Program-made: the position numbers and the translations under genes | In this document: piece by piece, positions 1 to 7,998 of the stretch | Numbering within the stretch: position 1 is the stretch's first letter | Layout of the letters: every line of letters begins with the position of its first letter | The notes under the pieces: model-generated | The model's database searches: none | The model's input: the letters and a program-made list of their open reading frames with translations, nothing else | What the model was told of the DNA's origin: nothing | Source of the DNA: Microbacterium sp. MAH-37 | Lineage (GTDB): Bacteria; Actinomycetota; Actinomycetes; Actinomycetales; Microbacteriaceae | Direction: 5' to 3' | NCBI RefSeq assembly: GCF_009758255.1 | Contig: NZ_WSEN01000006.1 | Coordinates: forward strand, 372,001 to 436,000 | Length of the DNA stretch: 64,000 nucleotides

Positions 1-420
1 CTCGCCGACGATCCGTCCCTCACTGCGCGCGACGGCGATGCCCTGTACCCCCAGCAGCCCGTGCCCGTCGTGATCGGATCGCGCGAGACCCCGGCGGATG
101 CCGCGGTGCGGCGCCACCCGCACACTCCCCTGTTCTACGACGGCGACCTCGCCGGCGTGCTCGAAGACCTGCGCGAGCGCGGTGTGCAGCGGGTGTTCGT
201 CGAGGGCGGCCCGACGCTCGCGAGCGCGTTCCTCGCCCAGGGGTTCGCCGACGAGATCCTCGCCTACCTCGCGCCGGTGCTGCTCGGCGGCGACCGGCTC
301 GCACTCACAGACATCGGCGTCGGCACCATCGCCGACGCCCGCAGACTCACGATCGACGAATGGCTCCCGCTCGGCGCCGACCTGCTCGCGATCGCGCATC
401 TCGTGGAAGAAGGAGACTGA
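1..420 (+). CDS. ribD: Riboflavin biosynthesis protein RibD, reductase-domain C-terminus (5' truncated by window edge)
   Basis: The reading frame is open from base 1, so this is the last 139 residues of a longer protein. The visible part is the C-terminal reductase domain, which uses NADPH to reduce 5-amino-6-ribosylamino-uracil phosphate in riboflavin synthesis. The family's VFVEGGPTLASAFL segment (substrate and cofactor pocket) is intact, followed by the usual LAPVLLGG strand. The stop codon abuts and overlaps the ATG of the next gene, ribE (TGATG), as expected in a rib operon. The deaminase domain, the promoter and any FMN riboswitch would lie upstream of the window. Confidence 0.93.
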   Translation, partial: LADDPSLTARDGDALYPQQPVPVVIGSRETPADAAVRRHPHTPLFYDGDLAGVLEDLRERGVQRVFVEGGPTLASAFLAQGFADEILAYLAPVLLGGDRLALTDIGVGTIADARRLTIDEWLPLGADLLAIAHLVEEGD

Positions 421-1043
421 TGTTCACCGGAATCATCGAGGAGATCGGCGAGATCACCGCCATCACGCCCTCCGGCGACGGCTGGCGCCTCACCGTCCGA
501 GCGCCCGGCGCGGCATCCGACGCCGTGCACGGCGAATCGATCGCGGTCAGCGGCGTGTGCCTCACCGTGGTGGGCTCCACCGCCGACACCTTCGACACCG
601 ACGTGATGAAGCAGACGCTGGACGTCTCGGCCCTGGCATCCGTCGAGGTCGGCACCCGCGTCAACATCGAGAAGGCGATGCCGGTGGGCGCACGACTGGG
701 CGGACATATCGTGCAGGGCCACGTCGACGGCACCGGGGAGGTGCTCGAGGTGCGTCCCGGCGACCAGTGGCGCGTGCTGCGCATCTCGCTTCCCGCCGAC
801 CTCGCCCCTCTCGTGGTCGACAAGGGATCGATCACCGTCGCGGGCACCTCCCTCACGGTCAGCGCCGTGAGCGCCCCCGACGCGACTGCTGCCTGGTTCG
901 AGGTCTCCCTCATCCCCGAGACCCTGACCGCCACCATCCTGGGCGCGCTCGCCGTCGGCGACCGCGTCAACCTCGAGACCGACATCCTCGCCCGTCACGT
1001 CGAGCGGCTGCTCGCGTTCCGATCGGAAGGAGGCTCGCGATGA
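420..1043 (+). CDS. ribE: Riboflavin synthase, alpha subunit
   Basis: Dismutates two 6,7-dimethyl-8-ribityllumazine molecules to riboflavin plus the diaminouracil. The 207-residue length is typical. It begins with the family hallmark MFTGIIEEIG and contains two homologous lumazine-binding barrels: residues about 1-95 (with SGVCLTV) and about 97-190 (GGHIVQGHVDGTGEV, then AGTSLTV). The ATG at 420 overlaps the ribD stop, is preceded by GAAGGAGA, and is preferred over an in-frame upstream ATG at 360 that lies inside ribD. Its stop overlaps the ribBA start, so all rib genes are translationally coupled. Confidence 0.96.
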   Translation: MFTGIIEEIGEITAITPSGDGWRLTVRAPGAASDAVHGESIAVSGVCLTVVGSTADTFDTDVMKQTLDVSALASVEVGTRVNIEKAMPVGARLGGHIVQGHVDGTGEVLEVRPGDQWRVLRISLPADLAPLVVDKGSITVAGTSLTVSAVSAPDATAAWFEVSLIPETLTATILGALAVGDRVNLETDILARHVERLLAFRSEGGSR

Positions 1044-2314
1044 GCCTGTCCACCATTGCCGAAGCCGTCGACGCCCTGCGCGCCGGAAAGCCGATCATCG
1101 TCGCGGATGACGAGAACCGCGAGAACGAGGGCGACATCATCATCTCGGCCGAGCTCGCCACGGCCGAGACGATGGCGTGGATGGTGCGCTGGACGTCCGG
1201 CCTGATCTGTGCGCCGATGCCCGCCGATCTCGCCGACCGGCTGAACCTGCCGCCGATGGTCGAGTCGAACGAGGACGCCCGCTCCACGGCGTACACCGTC
1301 AGCGTGGACGCCGCAGAGGGCGTCACCACCGGCATCAGCGCGCACGACCGCTCGCACACGCTGAACGTGCTGGCCGACCCGGAGTCGACCGCGCAGAGCG
1401 TCATCCGCCCCGGCCACATCCTGCCGCTGCGCGCCGTCGACGGCGGTGTGCGCGAGCGCGGCGGCCACACCGAGGCCGGCGTCGAGCTGATGCGACTCGC
1501 GGGACTCCAGCCGGTGGCCGCGATCGCCGAGGTCGTTGCGGAGGACGGCAGCATGATGCGCCTCCCCGCCCTGCTCGAGCTCGGTGCGCGCGACGGCGTG
1601 CCGGTGATCACGATCGAGCAGCTGATCCGCCACCTGAACGAGGTCGACCCGCGCAGCGACGCCGACTGCGTCGCGAAGAAGACGCAGCGTCGCGTGAGTA
1701 TGCGCGCCGACGCCACGGTGCCCACCGAGCACGGCACCTTCCGCTTCCTCGCGTACAAGGACCGCATCACGGGCACCGATCACATCGCGGTCGTCTCAGG
1801 CGAGCCGACCGAGACCGCGCTGGTGCGCGTGCACTCCGAGTGCCTGACCGGCGAGGCCTTCGGCTCATTGAAGTGCGAGTGCGGACCGCAGCTGCAGGCG
1901 GCACTCGACGCGATCGAGCAGGAGGGCGGCGTGGTCATCTACATGCGCGGCCACGAGGGCCGCGGCATCGGCCTGATCAACAAGCTGCGCGCCTACGCGC
2001 TGCAGGAGGAGGGCCTCGACACCGTCGACGCCAACCTGGCGCTCGGCCTTCCCGCCGACGCCCGCGAGTACGCGGCGGCCGCCGGCATCCTCTCCGATCT
2101 CGGCGTGTCCAAGGTGCGTCTGCTGACCAACAACACCGACAAGGTGAAGCAGCTGCGCGAGCTCGGCCTCGACGTCGTCGAGCAGGTGCCCCTGATCGTG
2201 GGCGTCGGCCCGAACAACCACCAGTACCTCGAGACCAAGCGCGACCGCATGGGCCACATCATCGGTGAGTCAGAGCTCGCCGAGGCCCTCGCGCAGGGAA
2301 AGGACCACGCATGA
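1040..2314 (+). CDS. ribBA: Bifunctional 3,4-dihydroxy-2-butanone-4-phosphate synthase / GTP cyclohydrolase II
   Basis: A 424-residue fusion of the two entry enzymes of riboflavin synthesis. Residues about 1-205 are the DHBP synthase domain, with the acidic Mg/ribulose-5-phosphate loop DDENRENEGD (residues 23-32) and the GGHTEAGVEL histidine motif. Residues about 206-424 are GTP cyclohydrolase II, with the zinc cysteines C268, C279 and C281 in SECLTGEAFGSLKCECG and the RGHEGRGIGL segment. The start at 1040 overlaps the ribE stop (ATGA) and follows GAAGGAGG. A much longer in-frame extension upstream is noncoding in character. The stop overlaps the ribH ATG. Confidence 0.97.
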   Translation: MSLSTIAEAVDALRAGKPIIVADDENRENEGDIIISAELATAETMAWMVRWTSGLICAPMPADLADRLNLPPMVESNEDARSTAYTVSVDAAEGVTTGISAHDRSHTLNVLADPESTAQSVIRPGHILPLRAVDGGVRERGGHTEAGVELMRLAGLQPVAAIAEVVAEDGSMMRLPALLELGARDGVPVITIEQLIRHLNEVDPRSDADCVAKKTQRRVSMRADATVPTEHGTFRFLAYKDRITGTDHIAVVSGEPTETALVRVHSECLTGEAFGSLKCECGPQLQAALDAIEQEGGVVIYMRGHEGRGIGLINKLRAYALQEEGLDTVDANLALGLPADAREYAAAAGILSDLGVSKVRLLTNNTDKVKQLRELGLDVVEQVPLIVGVGPNNHQYLETKRDRMGHIIGESELAEALAQGKDHA

Positions 2315-2787
2315 GCGGCGCAGGAGCACCCACCCCGCAGACCCCGATCGACGGCACCGGCCTCCGCGTCGTCGTCGTGGCGGGCACCTGGCACGACGTC
2401 ATCACCGACGGCCTGATCGCGGGTGCCCAGCGCACTCTCGACGCCGCAGGCGCCTCGCACTCGCTGGTGCGCGTGCCGGGGTCGTTCGAACTGGCGCTGG
2501 CAGCGCAGGCGGCCTTCACCGGCGGTGCGGACGCGGTCGTCGCCCTGGGCGTGATCATCCGCGGCGGCACCCCGCACTTCGAGTACGTCTCGGCGGCGAC
2601 CACCGACGGCCTGAACAGGGTCGCGCTGGATGCCGGCAAGCCGGTCGGCTTCGGAGTGCTGACCCTCGACGACGAGCAGCAGGGCATAGACCGCGCCGGC
2701 CTTCCCGGCTCGAAGGAGGACAAGGGCGCGGAGGCGGCGGATGCCGCGCTGCGGATGGCCCGCGTCGTCGCCGAGCTCCGCGGCTGA
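2311..2787 (+). CDS. ribH: 6,7-dimethyl-8-ribityllumazine synthase
   Basis: Condenses the diaminouracil with dihydroxybutanone phosphate, giving the substrate of riboflavin synthase; the family forms icosahedral or pentameric shells. The 158 residues contain the family landmarks VPGSFELALAAQ (residues about 53-64) and GVIIRGGTPHFEYV, where the histidine is the general acid/base, plus TTDGLNRVALD. It is the last gene of the rib operon and starts by an ATGA overlap with ribBA. The downstream gene has its own -10 box, so the operon probably ends here. Confidence 0.96.
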   Translation: MSGAGAPTPQTPIDGTGLRVVVVAGTWHDVITDGLIAGAQRTLDAAGASHSLVRVPGSFELALAAQAAFTGGADAVVALGVIIRGGTPHFEYVSAATTDGLNRVALDAGKPVGFGVLTLDDEQQGIDRAGLPGSKEDKGAEAADAALRMARVVAELRG

Positions 2788-2814
2788 CACCCTTTCTTCG
2801 CGCACCGTTTCAGC

Positions 2815-2820
2815 TAGCCT
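2815..2820 (+). promoter_or_regulatory. Leaderless-type -10 box for the 2827 gene
   Basis: TAGCCT lies exactly 6 nt before the ATG at 2827 and there is no Shine-Dalgarno. Transcription would begin at or next to the start codon. The same arrangement recurs before several other first genes in this window. Confidence 0.5.
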
Positions 2821-2826
2821 GAAGCC

Positions 2827-3189
2827 ATGGAAACCCTCCGCGCTGTCGTCGTGTTCGTCCACCTTCTCGGCTTCGCCGTGCTCTTCGGAGCCTGGGCGGC
2901 GCAGGCCTTCGGAGGGAAGAGGCAGTTCACCCAGCTGATGAACGTCGGCCTGGCGATCGCCGGCGTCGCCGGTCTCGCTCTCGCGGCCCCGTGGGGCATC
3001 GAGTGGACCCCGGGGATGAGCTTCTACATCAAGATCACCGTCAAGCTCGTCGTCCTGATCATCATCGGCGGCCTGATCGGCATGGGCATGGCCAAGCAGA
3101 AGCGCGGCGAGGCGGTACCGGCCGGCGCGTTCTGGGCTGTCGGCGTGCTGGCACTGCTGAACGCCGCACTCGGATTCTTCTGGCACTGA
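2827..3189 (+). CDS. Small four-helix membrane protein of unknown function
   Basis: A 120-residue integral membrane protein with four predicted hydrophobic helices (residues about 5-25, 38-56, 66-86 and 95-118). A short polar stretch, GKRQFTQ, follows helix 1 and a KQKRGE loop follows helix 3. There are no cysteines or cofactor motifs, although I recall actinobacterial relatives carrying doubtful names such as Fe-S oxidoreductase. The gene stands alone, with a leaderless -10 box in front and a 100-bp gap to the next transporter. I cannot assign a function. Confidence 0.75.
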   Translation: METLRAVVVFVHLLGFAVLFGAWAAQAFGGKRQFTQLMNVGLAIAGVAGLALAAPWGIEWTPGMSFYIKITVKLVVLIIIGGLIGMGMAKQKRGEAVPAGAFWAVGVLALLNAALGFFWH

Positions 3190-3247
3190 GTCCTCTTCCG
3201 CCCGGAGCCGCGCAGTAACGCTGCTCCGGGCGAGGGCGGGGATCCCC

Positions 3248-3253
3248 TAGACT
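3248..3253 (+). promoter_or_regulatory. -10 box (TAGACT) upstream of the 3290 transporter
   Basis: TAGACT lies 36 nt before the ATG and is followed by a Shine-Dalgarno GGAGGA at about 3281-3286, so this gene has a conventional short leader. The -35 region is not clear. Confidence 0.35.
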
Positions 3254-3289
3254 CCGATCCAGCGCTGGGAACGCACGACCGGAGGACTG

Positions 3290-4750
3290 ATGACCACGAC
3301 AAGCGCGCCCGCCAACCCTCGATCACGAGTCATACTCGCGAGTCTCGTCGGCACGACGATCGAGTTCTACGATTTCTACGCCTACGCGACCGCAGCGGTG
3401 CTGGTGTTCCCCGTGCTGTTCTTCCCCACCGGAAACGACACCACGTCGCTGCTGGCATCGTTCGGCGTGTTCGGCGCCGCCATGGTCGCGCGTCCGATCG
3501 GCGCCGTCGTCTTCGGCCACTTCGGCGACAGGTTCGGCCGCAAGGCCACGCTGGTGGCCTCTCTGCTCACGATGGGGATCGCCACGTTCCTCATCGGACT
3601 GCTGCCCACCTTCCAGCAGATCGGCTGGGTGGCGGCGCTGCTGTTGCTCGTCCTGCGTCTGGCGCAGGGCTTCGCGCTCGGCGGCGAGTGGTCCGGGGCT
3701 GCGCTGGTCGCCACCGAGAACGCGCCGAAGGGGAAGCGCGCCTGGTACGGGACCTTCCCCCAGCTGGGTGCCCCTCTCGGGTTCATCATCGCGAACTTCC
3801 TGTTCCTCGGCATCAACTGGGCACTGCCGCACGCCGACAACCCGGCGCTGAAATCCGAGGCATTCCTGTCCTGGGGCTGGCGCATCCCGTTCCTGTTCTC
3901 GGCGGTGATGGTCATCATCGGCCTCTGGGTGCGCCTGAAGCTGGTCGAGTCGGACACCTTCAAGAAGGCCGAGCAGAAGGGCGCGATCCGCAAGCTCCCG
4001 CTCGCCACGGTGTTCCGGTACCACTGGAAGCAGCTGATCCTCGGCACGTTCATCATGCTGGCCACCTACGTGCTGTTCTATCTGATGACGAACTTCACGC
4101 TCGCTTACGGCACCAAGGCCGCCGATCTCGAGACGGCCTCTGCCGCCGCGCAGAAGGCGGCCGAGGCGACCGGCGCCGCCTTCGACCCTGCGGCATTCGC
4201 CGCGCAGTTCTACCCCGGCCTCGGGTTCGGATACACCGACTTCGTGCTGATGCAGATCATCGGCGTGGTGTTCTTCGGGCTCTTCACGCTGCTGTCCGGT
4301 CCGATCGCCGATGCGGTCGGTCGCCGCAAGCTGCTGCTGTGGGTCACCGGGCTGATCATCGTGTTCGGCCTGACCTTCAACACCTTCCTGCTCCCCCAGA
4401 TGGACCCGAAGTTCACCGGCGCGCTGGTGCAGGCGTTCCTGGTGTTCGGCTTCATGCTGATGGGTGCGACCTTCGGGCCGATGGGCGCGCTGCTGCCGGA
4501 GCTGTTCCCGACGAACGTGCGCTACTCGGGCTCGGCGATCTCGTACAACGTGTCCTCGATCCTGGGTGCCGCGGTGGCACCGCTGATCGCGGTGAAGCTG
4601 TGGGAGTGGGGCGACGGCGCCCCCTGGCTGGTCGGCCTGTACCTCTCGGCCATGGCCGTCCTCACCTTCATCGCGCTGCTCCTGACACCGGAGACGAAGG
4701 ATCACGACTACGAAGACGACCTGGGGGTCTCTGCCGGAGCGACGCTCTAG
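3290..4750 (+). CDS. MFS transporter, metabolite:H+ symporter (MHS) family
   Basis: A 486-residue inner-membrane symporter. MHS signatures are clear: EFYDFYAYATAAVLVFPVLFFP in TM1, RPIGAVVFGHFGDRFGRK after TM2 (the MFS loop 2-3 motif), and LALRLAQGFALGGEWSGAAL-like residues in TM4. About 12 helices are visible, with an unusual Ala-rich cytoplasmic insertion around residues 275-300. This family carries organic acids, betaines or aromatic acids with protons; the substrate cannot be read here because no catabolic gene is adjacent. It is probably monocistronic: it has its own -10 box and a strong hairpin follows the stop. Confidence 0.88.
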   Translation: MTTTSAPANPRSRVILASLVGTTIEFYDFYAYATAAVLVFPVLFFPTGNDTTSLLASFGVFGAAMVARPIGAVVFGHFGDRFGRKATLVASLLTMGIATFLIGLLPTFQQIGWVAALLLLVLRLAQGFALGGEWSGAALVATENAPKGKRAWYGTFPQLGAPLGFIIANFLFLGINWALPHADNPALKSEAFLSWGWRIPFLFSAVMVIIGLWVRLKLVESDTFKKAEQKGAIRKLPLATVFRYHWKQLILGTFIMLATYVLFYLMTNFTLAYGTKAADLETASAAAQKAAEATGAAFDPAAFAAQFYPGLGFGYTDFVLMQIIGVVFFGLFTLLSGPIADAVGRRKLLLWVTGLIIVFGLTFNTFLLPQMDPKFTGALVQAFLVFGFMLMGATFGPMGALLPELFPTNVRYSGSAISYNVSSILGAAVAPLIAVKLWEWGDGAPWLVGLYLSAMAVLTFIALLLTPETKDHDYEDDLGVSAGATL

Positions 4751-4761
4751 CCGTGCTCAAC

Positions 4762-4800
4762 CGGAGAGCCGCCGACGCCACGTGCGCCGGCGGCTCTCCG
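4762..4800. terminator. GC-rich terminator-like hairpin after the MHS transporter
   Basis: GGAGAGCCGCCG (about 4763) pairs with CGGCGGCTCTCC (about 4788-4799) across a 13-nt loop, 12 nt after the transporter stop. There is no long T-tract, as is common in high-GC actinobacteria. Confidence 0.6.
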
Positions 4801-4804
4801 CGTC

Positions 4805-4810
4805 TACGCT
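4805..4810 (+). promoter_or_regulatory. Leaderless-type -10 box for the 4817 gene
   Basis: TACGCT sits 6 nt upstream of the ATG at 4817, directly after the preceding terminator hairpin. No ribosome binding site is present. Confidence 0.45.
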
Positions 4811-4816
4811 GGCCGC

Positions 4817-5227
4817 ATGGCGACGCTCGACGATGTGCGCAGGATCGCGATGGAGTTCCCCCGGGTCTCGGAGAGGACAGAGGGGCACGGCGGCGGAGCG
4901 TCCTGGCGCACCAGCGCCGGGATGCTGGTCTGGGAGCGCCCGCCACGGAAGCACGACCTCGAGCAGCTCGATGCGCAGGGTCGCGAGTGGCCGGCGGGCG
5001 TGATCATCGGCATCCGCGTCGACGGTGAGCAGGCCAAGGCCGCACTGATCGAGACCTACCCCGAGGTCTTCTTCACGATCCCGCACTTCGACGGCTTCCC
5101 GGCCGTGCTCACCCGGCTCGACGCGATCGACGAGCAGCTGCTGCGCGAGACGCTGACGGATGCCTGGCTGCTGCGCGTCCCGCACACGGTCGGGAAGGCA
5201 TGGCTCGCCGAGCACGGACTGGAATGA
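4817..5227 (+). CDS. MmcQ/YjbR-family protein
   Basis: 136 residues with the YjbR (CyaY-like fold) layout: an N-terminal helix, TLDDVRRIAMEFPRVSE, then beta strands around ASWRTSAGMLVWERPP, a middle GVIIGIRVDGEQAKAALIETYPEVFFTIPHFDGFPAVLTRL segment, and a C-terminal helix ending in GKAWLAEHG. Family members are small cytosolic proteins of unsettled function, sometimes called DNA-binding. It appears to be a single-gene unit with a leaderless promoter. Confidence 0.8.
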   Translation: MATLDDVRRIAMEFPRVSERTEGHGGGASWRTSAGMLVWERPPRKHDLEQLDAQGREWPAGVIIGIRVDGEQAKAALIETYPEVFFTIPHFDGFPAVLTRLDAIDEQLLRETLTDAWLLRVPHTVGKAWLAEHGLE

Positions 5228-5270
5228 GCCGCGCATGTGACGCTTTCGCGGCATCCGGACATTCCTGGGT

Positions 5271-5855
5271 ATGAACGACGAAGAAGAGGTCTGGCGCAGG
5301 GCGCGCGACGGCAGCGGTGAGGCCTTCGCCGAACTGTTCCGGATGCATCGTGACAGCGTGTTCCGGCGCGCGGCTGCGATGCTCGATCAGGCGCACGATG
5401 CCGAGGACGCCACCGCGGTCGCGTTCTTCGAGCTCTGGCGGCGCCGGCGCAGCGTGCGTGTGGTGAACGGCACGGTACTGCCGTGGCTGCTCGTCACCGT
5501 CGCGAACACGGCACGCAACCAGCGGCGCAGCGTCAACCGGTATCGCCGGCTGCTGGCGAGCATGCCCCGCGAAGAGACTCAGGATGCGGAGTCCGAGGCG
5601 GCCGGGAGGATCGATGCCCAGATCCTCGGCATCCGACTGCGGGACGCGCTTGCGACGCTCAAGCCGGACGACGCCGCGCTGCTGGTGCTCACGACCCTCG
5701 ACGGCCTCAGCGTCGCCGATGCGGCGCAGGTCATCGGAGTCAAGCCGGGTACCGCGCGGATGCGGCTGAAACGTGCACGGGATGGGCTGAAGGCCGATCT
5801 CGGTTCCGAACATCCCCGGAGCACTCGTTACGACGCAGAAGGAGAACTCGCATGA
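5271..5855 (+). CDS. RNA polymerase sigma factor, ECF (sigma-70 family)
   Basis: 194 residues with region 2 at about 20-85 (GEAFAELFRMHRDSVFRRAAAML, then DAEDATAVAFFELWRRR, the polymerase-core and -10 binding part) and region 4 at about 125-175 (ALATLKPDDAALLVLTTLDGLSVADAAQVIGVKPGTARMRLKRAR, the -35 binding helix-turn-helix). Such factors usually drive a small regulon, often including themselves. The ATG at 5271 has little Shine-Dalgarno. The stop overlaps the next ATG, so it is coupled to a membrane protein that is the obvious candidate for its anti-sigma factor. Confidence 0.9.
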   Translation: MNDEEEVWRRARDGSGEAFAELFRMHRDSVFRRAAAMLDQAHDAEDATAVAFFELWRRRRSVRVVNGTVLPWLLVTVANTARNQRRSVNRYRRLLASMPREETQDAESEAAGRIDAQILGIRLRDALATLKPDDAALLVLTTLDGLSVADAAQVIGVKPGTARMRLKRARDGLKADLGSEHPRSTRYDAEGELA

Positions 5856-6613
5856 ACACGACATTGGACAGGACCTTCGCCGCAGCCGTCGAGCGCGAGC
5901 TCGCCGCGATCGGCACACGTCGAAGCAGGCTGCAGCGGCATCAGCGGCACGTCCGCGCCCTTGCCATCGGCGGCGGATCGGTGGCGCTGGCGGGTGCGCT
6001 CGCCGGCGCGGCAGTCGTCGCGGGCGGGCTGCCGGGCCAGACCACCGTCACTCCGATCGGAGAAGCGGTCAGCGGATCCTTCACCGGTACCGCCACCATC
6101 GATCTGGGGCCGGCCCCCGAATGGGCCGATCGGATCATCCTCGATGTCACCTGCTCGGAGGGCGGCAAGATCGAGGTTCCGACCAACCCCGGGCAGGGGG
6201 CGCGCTCGGGCTCTGTCTTCTGGACCTGCTCCGATCCGGTGCGGGCCACGGACACGGTGCACATCGACGACGGCCTGCTCCCGGCGAAGGGCGCTACGAC
6301 GATCACCGTGACAGCGGATGCCGGCACCCCGTGGTCGGTCGTGGCCCGATACGGCAGCTCGACCACGAAACCCTGGGGCGTGAACGCACGAGGTGAGACC
6401 TACGGCGTGCCGAACGATGACGGGATCCCTGATCTCGTGGCCGCGCAGGCGTCGAACGGCGAGATCGGGTACACCAGGAACTCTGAGCAGAGCGCGTTCG
6501 AGGGCGAGGGCTACATCAAGGTGTACGAGTCCGACGGCGAGACCGTGATCGGCTGGTTCCCGATCGGAGACCCGGCCGAGCTCGGCGACCCGCCGCCGGT
6601 CCCCGTGAAGTAG
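5852..6613 (+). CDS. Single-pass membrane protein coupled to the ECF sigma factor (candidate anti-sigma or sensor)
   Basis: 253 residues: a basic cytoplasmic N-terminus of about 35 residues (RRSRLQRHQRHVR), one transmembrane helix at about 36-58, and an extracytoplasmic domain containing two cysteines (VTCSEGG and WTCSDP) that could form a disulfide. It ends in the proline-rich GDPPPVPVK. There is no HxxxCxxC zinc anti-sigma motif and the cytoplasmic part is too short for a classical anti-sigma domain. The role is therefore inferred from the 4-bp overlap with the sigma gene. The family is not recognised. Confidence 0.7.
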   Translation: MNTTLDRTFAAAVERELAAIGTRRSRLQRHQRHVRALAIGGGSVALAGALAGAAVVAGGLPGQTTVTPIGEAVSGSFTGTATIDLGPAPEWADRIILDVTCSEGGKIEVPTNPGQGARSGSVFWTCSDPVRATDTVHIDDGLLPAKGATTITVTADAGTPWSVVARYGSSTTKPWGVNARGETYGVPNDDGIPDLVAAQASNGEIGYTRNSEQSAFEGEGYIKVYESDGETVIGWFPIGDPAELGDPPPVPVK

Positions 6614-6616
6614 CGG

Positions 6617-6882
6617 TCACTCCCCAAGGAACGCCTCGATGGCAGCGATCGTCGAGGCGTTCTCGCGCTGCAGGACGCCGCGGATGCCGACGGCGGCAGC
6701 ACCGTCGATGGAATGCTGTCTGTCGTCGATGAAGAGCACGTCCGCGGCATCCGCACCCACGCGCTCCGGAGCGAGCAGGTAGGCCTGCGGATACGGCTTG
6801 TTCACGCGCTGCTCTGCCAGGCATCGTCGTCCAGTAGCTCGAGCACGCCGCCGATGTCGAACAGGAACTTCTTCGCAGGCAT
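6617..6882 (-). pseudogene. Remnant of a HAD-superfamily hydrolase (central part deleted, frame shifted)
   Basis: Read on the minus strand, ATG at 6882 opens a typical HAD N-terminus, MPAKKFLFDIGGVLELLDDD, which stops after 26 residues. In another frame, immediately overlapping, comes a HAD C-terminus: NKPYPQAYLLAPERVGADAADVLFIDDRQHSIDGA, ending at 6617. The cap domain and motif II that should separate these parts (more than 100 residues) are absent. This looks like an internal deletion with a frameshift, so no active enzyme is expected. It lies tail-to-tail with the sigma operon, 4 bp after its last stop. Confidence 0.65.
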
Positions 6883-6893
6883 CCGGAGCTCTC

Positions 6894-7925
6894 TCAGTAC
6901 TGCGCGGTCACGGTGCGGACTGCGCCGTCCAGCGTCACCGTGCCGCCGTAGGGCAGGATCCACTGCGGGCGGGTGTGGCCGAAGGGCACGCCGACGCACA
7001 CGACGGCGTCCGGGTTGTACCGGGCGACCTCTCCGATGACCGCGTCGCGCTGGGCGGCGCGCAGCGCCACACGCTCCTCGGGCGATGGGTCGAACTCGAA
7101 GTTGCTGACGATCGGGCGGGCGACGAGCACACCGGCGATCGCGCCCAGCAGGCCGCGTTCTCCGAGCGCACGCACCCAGCGCCGCACCCAGTCCGCGTTC
7201 GGGAGCTCCTCACAGGTCTCCAGCAGCAGGATCGCACCCTCGAGATCGTCGACGGACGGCAGCCGGTCGGCGTGGGCGAGCTCACCGATGACCTCGAGGC
7301 TGCCGCCCCAGGTGCGACCGGCCACGCGCCGCGCGGGACCCGCCCAGGTCCACGCCTCAGTCGGCATGCGGTCGCCGAACTGGGCCAGCGCCTCCGGGGA
7401 GTCCCACGGGTGACCGATGTCCTCGGACTCCCCCGGCTCGGTCAGTTCGATCTCACCGCCGTGCAGCAGTGCCGCTCTCAGTGAGCACAGGTGGATGTCG
7501 TCGATCCCGGGTCCTGCGCCCAGGTGCAGCTGCGTCGACCCGCCGTGGAAGGCCGCGACGCCGTTCATCCAGAGCCAGTTCAGGATGTTCGTGTTGTCAC
7601 TGAAGCCGAGGAACGGCTTGGGGTCGGCCTGCGCGAGCGCCGGGTCGAGGTGCGGCGTGACGAGGATCTGATCGTCGCCGCCGATGGTCGCGAGGATCGC
7701 CCGGATGCTCGGATCGGCGAGCGCCGCGTTCACGTCGGCCGCCCTGGCCTCGGGAGTGGCATCCAGCTGCCGCGTCGTCGGGTATTCGACGGGGATCAGC
7801 CCGGTCGCCTCCTCGAGCCGCCGCATCGCCTGCTCATGAACCTCCGGCCCCGCCGCCGGCGCGGCGAAGGCGGGCGAGAGGACGGCGACGCGGTCACCAG
7901 GACGGGCTTTCGGGGGAATCAGCAT
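6894..7925 (-). CDS. S66-family peptidase, LD-carboxypeptidase-like (or MccF-like)
   Basis: 343 residues. S66 serine peptidases trim L,D-linked murein peptides or, in the MccF branch, cleave acylated nucleotides. The catalytic serine lies in FLGFSDNTNILNWL, the glutamate in the ILLLETCEELP region, and the histidine in VCVGVPFGHTRPQW; together these form the family's Ser-Glu-His triad. The start at 7925 (MLIPPKARPGDRVAVLSPAF) fits the family N-terminus better than a start 10 codons upstream, which would run into the operator region of the divergent regulator. The sequence cannot decide between LD-carboxypeptidase and MccF-type activity. Confidence 0.85.
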   Translation of the reverse strand: MLIPPKARPGDRVAVLSPAFAAPAAGPEVHEQAMRRLEEATGLIPVEYPTTRQLDATPEARAADVNAALADPSIRAILATIGGDDQILVTPHLDPALAQADPKPFLGFSDNTNILNWLWMNGVAAFHGGSTQLHLGAGPGIDDIHLCSLRAALLHGGEIELTEPGESEDIGHPWDSPEALAQFGDRMPTEAWTWAGPARRVAGRTWGGSLEVIGELAHADRLPSVDDLEGAILLLETCEELPNADWVRRWVRALGERGLLGAIAGVLVARPIVSNFEFDPSPEERVALRAAQRDAVIGEVARYNPDAVVCVGVPFGHTRPQWILPYGGTVTLDGAVRTVTAQY

Positions 7926-7950
7926 CCGCCCACCCTGCCACAGGAGAACC

Positions 7951-7994
7951 GTCAATGACGGTTGACAAACCTCGATGCGTCAACCTAGATTGAC
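7951..7994. promoter_or_regulatory. Two GTCAA-N6-TTGAC operators over the promoter of the 7999 regulator
   Basis: Two copies of the dyad GTCAA-N6-TTGAC occur at 7951-7966 and 7979-7994, 28 bp apart. The TTGACA of the first copy (7962-7967) doubles as a -35 box. An 18-nt spacer leads to TAGATT (7986-7991), a -10 box inside the second copy, 7 nt before the ATG at 7999. The arrangement implies that whatever binds the dyads represses the small HTH gene and perhaps also affects the divergent peptidase gene. Confidence 0.65.
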
Positions 7995-7998
7995 TCCC

